64,000 nucleotides of DNA, taken from the NCBI GenBank assembly GCA_034003325.1, contig JAVEYW010000015.1, positions 1 to 64,000 on the forward strand, read 5' to 3'. Position numbers and translations under genes: made by a program. This stretch comes from Desulfobacterales bacterium. GTDB taxonomy: Bacteria; Desulfobacterota; Desulfobacteria; Desulfobacterales; JAFDDL01. Each line of letters begins with the position of its first letter. The first letter of the stretch is position 1. The notes under the pieces are model-generated. The model made no database searches. It was not told the origin of the DNA and saw nothing but the letters and a program-made list of their open reading frames with translations. This document shows, in pieces, positions 58,747 through 64,000 of the stretch.

Positions 58747-61227
58747 CCGGCCGTCGGCATCGCGCAGAAAGGTGCCCGCCAGCCGGCGGGAAATTTCCTG
58801 AGCCACGTCGAACAGCGTCATGTGCCGCCCCGACCCGGTCGGACACTCAACCTCGAATTCGTCACCGTAGAATGAATACAGATTTAAAAGCGCCCGGACG
58901 ATCAGCACATTGACCGGCATCCACACCGGCCCCCGCCAATTGGAGTTCCCGCCGAACATCCCCGTATTTGACTCCGCCGGAAGGTATTGCACCTTATACT
59001 GCTCATGGCCCACCTGGAAAATAAAGGGATGATCCAGGTGATACCGGGAGAGGGAACGGATGCCGTGGGGGCCTAAAAACTCATTCTCGTCAAGCAAATA
59101 ACCGAGCACCCGGGTGAGCTTCTTCTTGCTCAGGATCGAGAGAAGACGGCGTCCTTTGTATCCGATGAAACCCTCGTCGATCGGCGCCACGTGGGAAACC
59201 AACTCGGGGTGGCGTTTCCGAAAGAGGGTCATCATTTCCATCAGCTTCGGATACCGTGTCACGGCATCCCCCTCGAACACCGTGGATGCGCACAGCGGCA
59301 GAAGTCCCACCAGGGACCGCACCTTCAACCGCATGGCCTGCCCGTCCGGAAGCTTCAACAGATCATAGAAAAATCCGTCTTGCTCATCCCACATCTCGTC
59401 GTGATGAACGCCGATGCGGTCCATGGCATAAGAAATCCACATGAAATGCTGGACAAACTTAAAGGCGGTCTCCTCGTACATCGGATCGTATTCGGTCAGA
59501 ATCAGCGCGATTTCGAGCATGTTCTGGCAGTAGAACGCCATCCAGGCCGTTCCATCGGCCTGCTCCAGTGATCCGCCGGTAGGAAGTTGCGCGCTCCGGT
59601 CGAACACGCCGATGTTGTCCAGCCCCAGAAATCCGCCGGCAAAAACGTTTCGTCCGTCGGGGTCTTTCCGGTTCACCCACCAGTTGAAGTTCAGCATCAA
59701 CCCCTGAAACGATCGTTCCAGGAACCGCAGGTCGGACCGGCCCAGGGTCCGCTCGTATTTGTACAGCCAGAGCGTCGCCCAGGCATGAACCGGCGGATTC
59801 ACATCGCTGAAATTCCACTCGTAGGCAGGGATTTGCCCGTTGGGGTGAAGATAGAGACTTCGCAGCATCAGCAGAAGCTGCTCCTTGGCGAAATCGAAAT
59901 CCACCAGCGCCAGGGTGGTCGTGTGGAAGGCCAGGTCCCAGGCCGCATACCACGGATACTCCCATTTGTCCGGCATCGAGATGATGTCGGCATTGAGCAT
60001 GTGAAACCATTGCGTGTTGCGCACATCATGCCGGGCGGATTCGAGCAATGGATGACTCTTATGCTCAATCAGCCACGCTTCCAGATCAAAGTAATAGAAC
60101 TGTTTGCTCCAGAGCATTCCGGCCAGCGCCTGGCGGTGCACCCGGCGTTCATCTTCGCCAAGCGCGTTCGGCGTGATTCTCTCGTAGAACTCGTCCGCGT
60201 CGCTGATTCTGCTGTTGAATGTCTTCTCGAAGTTGCGGAAAACATTTTCCGCCGGGGCGTTCGTGAGCCGCAGACGGACCGTCCGGCTGCCGCCGCCGGG
60301 CACTTCCAGCACGTAGTGGGCAGCGGCCTTGGTTCCCGTCTTGGCAGGATTTACCGCATCGGCCTGACCGGAAATGAGGTAGGCGTGGAACGCATCCTTG
60401 ACATAGGGGGAGGTGTTGGGTTGCCCCCAGAGACGCTGTGAATTCGTCTCATTTTCCGTGAACAAGAGTTCCGGCGCTCCATCGCCGTACAACCAGTACT
60501 CGCCCAGAAATGGGTGTGCGGCCTGAATGGCGCCCGGCCCAACCTCGCGTAAGGAAGGCTTGGGCTGATCCTCTCCCCACGACCATGTGTTCCGGAACCA
60601 CAGGGTCGGCAACAATCGAAGCCGGGCCGTTTCAGGGCCGCGATTGTGCAGGGTGATACGAATGGAAATGTTTTCCGGGTCTTCCTTGGCGTATTCCACA
60701 AACACGTCGAAATAGCGGTCGCCGTCAAACACCCCCGTATCGAGCAGTTCGTACTCCAACTCCTCCCGCGACCTTTTCCGGTTTGTCTCAATGAGATCCC
60801 GGTAGGGATATTCCCGCTGCGGATACTTGTAGAGATATTTCATGTAGGAGTGGGTAGGCGTGCTGTCGATATAAAAGTAGTACTCTTTCACATCCTCTCC
60901 GTGATTGGCCTCGCTATTGGTAAGCCCAAAAAGGCGTTCTTTCAGGATCGGGTCTTTCTCGTTCCAAAGCGCTAAGGCAAAGCAGAGCTGTTGCTTATCA
61001 TCGCAGATCCCCCCAAGTCCATCTTCGCCCCAATGGTAGGCCCGCGCGCGCGACTGGTCATGCGTGAAGTAATTCCAGGCATCGCCGTTCTCGCTGTAAT
61101 CCTCGCGCACCGTGCCCCACTGACGTTCGCTGAGATACGGTCCCCATTTCTTCCAGGGGATTCCCGCCTCTCGCGCGTCGTTCAGCCGTTTTTGCTCTGT
61201 GACATCGATGATTTTATGTTTCGTCAT
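58486..61227 (-). CDS. GH63-like glucosidase
   Basis: 913 residues, resembling the GH63/mannosyl-oligosaccharide-glucosidase-like bacterial family. N-terminal beta-rich part with [31 protein letters not shown]; (alpha/alpha)6 barrel with [17 protein letters not shown] and [20 protein letters not shown], then [26 protein letters not shown] and [21 protein letters not shown]. The acidic residues in the WDLAFH and [10 protein letters not shown] blocks are the likely catalytic ones. Known members release glucose from oligosaccharides; the substrate here is unknown. SD GAGAAACC is moderate. Followed by the GH13 stub. Confidence 0.9.
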   Translation of the reverse strand: MTKHKIIDVTEQKRLNDAREAGIPWKKWGPYLSERQWGTVREDYSENGDAWNYFTHDQSRARAYHWGEDGLGGICDDKQQLCFALALWNEKDPILKERLFGLTNSEANHGEDVKEYYFYIDSTPTHSYMKYLYKYPQREYPYRDLIETNRKRSREELEYELLDTGVFDGDRYFDVFVEYAKEDPENISIRITLHNRGPETARLRLLPTLWFRNTWSWGEDQPKPSLREVGPGAIQAAHPFLGEYWLYGDGAPELLFTENETNSQRLWGQPNTSPYVKDAFHAYLISGQADAVNPAKTGTKAAAHYVLEVPGGGSRTVRLRLTNAPAENVFRNFEKTFNSRISDADEFYERITPNALGEDERRVHRQALAGMLWSKQFYYFDLEAWLIEHKSHPLLESARHDVRNTQWFHMLNADIISMPDKWEYPWYAAWDLAFHTTTLALVDFDFAKEQLLLMLRSLYLHPNGQIPAYEWNFSDVNPPVHAWATLWLYKYERTLGRSDLRFLERSFQGLMLNFNWWVNRKDPDGRNVFAGGFLGLDNIGVFDRSAQLPTGGSLEQADGTAWMAFYCQNMLEIALILTEYDPMYEETAFKFVQHFMWISYAMDRIGVHHDEMWDEQDGFFYDLLKLPDGQAMRLKVRSLVGLLPLCASTVFEGDAVTRYPKLMEMMTLFRKRHPELVSHVAPIDEGFIGYKGRRLLSILSKKKLTRVLGYLLDENEFLGPHGIRSLSRYHLDHPFIFQVGHEQYKVQYLPAESNTGMFGGNSNWRGPVWMPVNVLIVRALLNLYSFYGDEFEVECPTGSGRHMTLFDVAQEISRRLAGTFLRDADGRRPVYGGMARFQEDPHWRDLILFHEYFHGDNGAGLGASHQTGWTGLVALLMDIFGRVDTKSLLETERSRMVTRLIREQVGGEPAGGI

Positions 61228-61284
61228 GGTTTCTCAATTTCCCGAAGATTCTCGGATCATCCTTTAAGGAATAGGGGGCTAATT

Positions 61285-62112
61285 CTATTTTGGGAACAAG
61301 AACGTTAACTGCGCCCTGAAGCCCCAACCCTCAGGGCCGTTATCCGGTGATTCGACCCAGTACTTCGCGCCTACGCCGAACTGGAGGATCTGCGGCCCGA
61401 CCTTGAACAGTTGTGATATCACAGCGATTACCGGCACGGACCACGCCTCGTATTCCCAATCGTAGGTGGATTCCGTTTGCAACGTCAGGGTCGTCTTGGT
61501 CTTGGTGATGTAGCTTAAAAACGGCTGCAGGAAGGTGGCATTGATATCGGCCCGGTCGTCGTCGCCGGCCACGGACCAGATATGGTTGGCCAACATGCCG
61601 ACCGTCCAGGCACCTTGTTGTTTCAGCACCACCACGGTCGGGCCCAGCCCCCACTTTTCACCGCCGAGCATCTCGTCGGTTGCGGACGGCAACAACTCGA
61701 CCGGGCCGGCGCCCCAGATCCACCCGCCGGCGGTCGGCGCTTTCGGCGAGAAGAACTGGCTGGCCACGATATCGCCAAGGCCCGTCTCGTTCATTGCATC
61801 GACCGGGAAACCGTGCTGGTCAATCAAGGGCACAATGGTTCGGGTAATCACGTTCCATTGGTCGGTCAGCGAAAACGGGATAACCGGTTGAATGTTCAGC
61901 CGGCTTACCGAAGCGCCATCGTTCGATCCGCCGTACTCATCGTAGTTATACTGCGCCGGCACACTGATCAGGCTGGCGATCGGATTCGCCAGTTTTTTGG
62001 CCAGTTCAGCCGCTTGATCCGCCGCCCGGGCATGTGCTGGAAAGGCCAAGGTTGTGGTGATTACCATCAGCGTGACCAGCCAAAAGAAAGCCTTCATTCG
62101 ACATATACGCAC
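61285..62112 (-). CDS. Exported outer-membrane transporter-like protein
   Basis: 275 residues. GTG start at 62112 with GAGGGA at good spacing, a signal peptide to about AHARA, then LANPIASLISVPAQYNYDEYGG and strand-rich sequence (LNIQPVIPFSLTDQWNVITRTIVPLI, GLGDIVASQFFSPK, FGVGAKYWVESPDNGPEGWGFRAQLTFLFPK) with a terminal FPK. Homologues are usually labelled only as transporter or neuromedin U-like; a barrel is likely. It lies between the GH63 gene and the reductase on one strand. Confidence 0.75.
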   Translation of the reverse strand: MRICRMKAFFWLVTLMVITTTLAFPAHARAADQAAELAKKLANPIASLISVPAQYNYDEYGGSNDGASVSRLNIQPVIPFSLTDQWNVITRTIVPLIDQHGFPVDAMNETGLGDIVASQFFSPKAPTAGGWIWGAGPVELLPSATDEMLGGEKWGLGPTVVVLKQQGAWTVGMLANHIWSVAGDDDRADINATFLQPFLSYITKTKTTLTLQTESTYDWEYEAWSVPVIAVISQLFKVGPQILQFGVGAKYWVESPDNGPEGWGFRAQLTFLFPK

Positions 62113-62197
62113 TGCTTTTCCCTCTCTTATGACAGAAGTTGAAGACGAATTTTCAACCTCCCGTCGATGTGGAAAGCGTCCTGGAAGGGAAGGAAGA

Positions 62198-63022
62198 TCA
62201 TCTCCAATATTTCTCTACGTGAATCTGCCCGGGATCGCCCTTACCGTCCTTTTTGAATCCCTCTTGCTGCAGTATCGCGAACATGGATTCACTCATATGG
62301 GGGCTGCCGCACATGAAAACATGCACATTTCCCGGCACCGGTCGGTAACCCCATGCCTTCTCAATTACCCCGCTTTTCCATACATCCTGGACATGACCCG
62401 TCGCACCTTTCCAGGGAACCGGCTCCTCCTGCGGCCGGCTGACAACCGGCAGGTAGATTAAGTTGGTGCGAAGGTTCTCCATGGCCATCAGGATCGATCG
62501 GTAACCCAGGTCCCACGAATGTCGCACGCCATGAATGATCGCTATCCGGCGCTGGGGCGGGAACTTCAAGTGGGTTTTCAGCATGCTGATGAAGGGCGCG
62601 AGACCGGAACCGGTGGTGATCAGAACCAGGTCGGCTTCCTCGGGCACTTTCGAATCGTCGTAGGTGAAATTGCCGACCGCCCTTTGGGACATCCAAATGC
62701 GGTCGCCGATCTTCAGGTTGAACAGACGAGGCGTCAGCGTACCGCTCGGAACCAGGGCCACGTAGAATTCCAAAAAATCCCGGTTCACCGGAGACGAGGC
62801 GATGCTGTAGGCACGTTTGATCAATTTTTCCGGATCCACGGGATTTCTTTCGGGTTCGGCAAGGGCGCAGCGGGGTGCCGAACCGAACAATCCCAGGGAA
62901 GTTATCTGGCCGGGTACATAGTCGGGAAAATCCCAACCATCCGGTACGACCTGCAGGATCATCAGCCAGGGTGAAACCTCGTTACGCAGGGTGACCACCG
63001 CATTTAAAATTGTTTTGTCCAT
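62198..63022 (-). CDS. Ferredoxin--NADP+ reductase family protein
   Basis: 274 residues. FAD-binding domain with KRAYSIASSPVNRDFLEFYVALV (RxYS motif) and NAD(P)-binding domain with LVLITTGSGLAPFISML, RRIAIIHGVRHSWDLGYR and VHVFMCGSPHM; C-terminal VEKYWR is typical of bacterial subclass FNRs. It moves electrons between NADPH and ferredoxin or flavodoxin. ATG 63022 has AAGGGAAAC; the longer frame of 27 codons has no SD. Just downstream of the BASS transporter (50 bp), so possibly cotranscribed. Confidence 0.9.
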   Translation of the reverse strand: MDKTILNAVVTLRNEVSPWLMILQVVPDGWDFPDYVPGQITSLGLFGSAPRCALAEPERNPVDPEKLIKRAYSIASSPVNRDFLEFYVALVPSGTLTPRLFNLKIGDRIWMSQRAVGNFTYDDSKVPEEADLVLITTGSGLAPFISMLKTHLKFPPQRRIAIIHGVRHSWDLGYRSILMAMENLRTNLIYLPVVSRPQEEPVPWKGATGHVQDVWKSGVIEKAWGYRPVPGNVHVFMCGSPHMSESMFAILQQEGFKKDGKGDPGQIHVEKYWR

Positions 63023-63071
63023 GCCCGTTTCCCTTAGGTTGTTATCTGAAGCCTGTTGTCCAACATTTGCA

Positions 63072-63950
63072 TCAATATGAATGCGTATCGCCGGCCGGAT
63101 CACTTGCCGCGCTCAAGCGCGACAGCACCCGGGCTGTGGCGAATCCAACGATGGCCCCAATATAGACCGACATAACGCACATCGTGATGGCGCGCTGATC
63201 CGCGCCGGCCACAGCGTACAACGGGGCAATGGCGGGCCCGGTGTTCCGCGTGCAAACGCCGAGAGCGAGGACACTCTTCTGACCATGGGAAAGCCCGAAG
63301 CCTACCCCGTACGACGCGGCCGCCAATACGCCGTAGTAGACGAACTGGGTTGCGATCGCGTAAGTCCCGACCGCGCCAAGAAAGTCCCTCCAATTGGCCA
63401 ACAAGAGGATGATCAGCAGGAGTAGGGTGTCAATCCCCGTCACTTTCTTAACGATCGGATGGGCCTTTTCGGCAAACGGTTCCGCGGCACGACGTACTGC
63501 TATTCCGAGCGCCAGCGGGAATGCAATGAATAATACGAGGGGCTTGGCGATGGTCCAGGTATCCGCAGTGATCCCCTTGCACAACACCGGGACCATGAGC
63601 GGCATGTATACCACCGTGCCCACCGCGGCCAGCAGCATGAAAGTCGCCACGTAAGCCAGGTCCCCGCGTGCCTTTTGCGCCACTATCGGCATGAACGGCG
63701 CGCATGGCACCATTCCCAGCAGGATCAGACCGAGGGCGTACGGCTCAGCCAACGGCAGGATTTTCGTGAGCAAAACGGCAAAGAGCGGGCCAAGGACAAA
63801 ACACCAGATCAAGCTCAGTGTCACGAAACGCACGTTGCGCAAGGCTTGGAGGGCCTCATCGAGCTTGAGCTTGAGCCCCATCTCCAGCAAGTTGCCGAAC
63901 ATGAAGATGACGATGGTAATCGGTAACAGCTTATTCATTATTTCGATCAC
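63072..63950 (-). CDS. BASS-family (bile acid:sodium symporter-like) transporter
   Basis: 292 residues with about nine to ten membrane helices. BASS features: NLLEMGLKLKLDEALQALRN, YALGLILLGMVPCAPFMPIVAQKARGD and the crossed-helix motif ALGVCTRNTGPAIAPLYAVAG. Members move organic anions such as bile acids, pyruvate, pantothenate or steroid-like compounds with Na+; substrate unknown. GTG start at 63950 with GGAGG six bases upstream. It is the first gene of the minus-strand run at the right end; upstream lies only 50 bp of window with nothing recognisable. Confidence 0.85.
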   Translation of the reverse strand: MIEIMNKLLPITIVIFMFGNLLEMGLKLKLDEALQALRNVRFVTLSLIWCFVLGPLFAVLLTKILPLAEPYALGLILLGMVPCAPFMPIVAQKARGDLAYVATFMLLAAVGTVVYMPLMVPVLCKGITADTWTIAKPLVLFIAFPLALGIAVRRAAEPFAEKAHPIVKKVTGIDTLLLLIILLLANWRDFLGAVGTYAIATQFVYYGVLAAASYGVGFGLSHGQKSVLALGVCTRNTGPAIAPLYAVAGADQRAITMCVMSVYIGAIVGFATARVLSRLSAASDPAGDTHSY

Positions 63951-64000
63951 AGCTTACCTCCTTTTTCACCAGTCGATACACCAAGGCGACGCGCCACTAT

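Overview
The window looks like a chromosomal segment of a sulfate-reducing deltaproteobacterium (Desulfobacterota, Desulfobacterales type). The reasons are the two-subunit glycyl-tRNA synthetase, the CoA-disulfide-reductase/rhodanese fusion, the acyl-CoA dehydrogenase with a rubredoxin-like tail, a DUF1302 protein, and an envelope rich in lipoproteins and outer-membrane proteins. This placement is inferred from gene content only; no search was run.

Left part (1-19 kb), core genome, mostly + strand. A partial DUF1302 gene runs off the left edge. It is followed by mfd, a SurA-type chaperone, a RodZ-like HTH membrane protein, mgtE, recO, a GHMP kinase, glyQ, glyS, a small conserved protein, a nucleoside phosphorylase, a CoA-disulfide-reductase-like flavoprotein (minus) and ligA. 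A 19-unit heptamer tandem repeat sits between glyQ and glyS.

Middle part (19-26.6 kb), accessory. It holds a PAS protein, a GntR regulator, a secreted DsrE-like protein, a ferritin-like protein, and then a stretch on the minus strand that looks like a small integron cassette array without an integrase: brnTA, a DUF1254 gene and vapBC. Each is followed at its 3' side by an attC-like structure. The site after the DUF1254 gene has unpaired T and G bases on the folded bottom strand, as real attC sites do.

Next (26.6-37.6 kb) is a minus-strand block hsp20-lon-rlpA-gmhB-recD2 (protein quality control, envelope, DNA repair), a + strand block (MFS transporter, acyl-CoA dehydrogenase-rubredoxin, mutY with a complete Nudix domain), and a cytidylate-kinase-like gene.

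Right part (37.6-64 kb) is almost entirely minus strand. It encodes envelope and periplasmic proteins: DUF2092, a Gly-rich secreted protein, an MscS channel, a patatin/type Vd autotransporter, glycine zipper, DUF4239, DUF4105, OmpA lipoprotein, SYLF, a Gly-rich surface protein, DUF3313 and beta-barrel proteins. A glucan-metabolism locus (GH63-like glucosidase, GH13, glucose dehydrogenase) has been duplicated and broken. One site keeps an intact GH13 plus a GH63 stub, the other, 14 kb away, an intact GH63 plus a GH13 stub. A sigma-54 activator is cut exactly at the breakpoint and the dehydrogenase has lost about 90 residues internally. The right end carries a ferredoxin-NADP reductase and a BASS-family transporter.

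Six copies of an undescribed-looking intergenic repeat (about 95-120 bp: hairpin, variable 8-bp tandem units, second hairpin with compensatory changes) are scattered over the window. This repeat and the candidate attC array are the most interesting signals.
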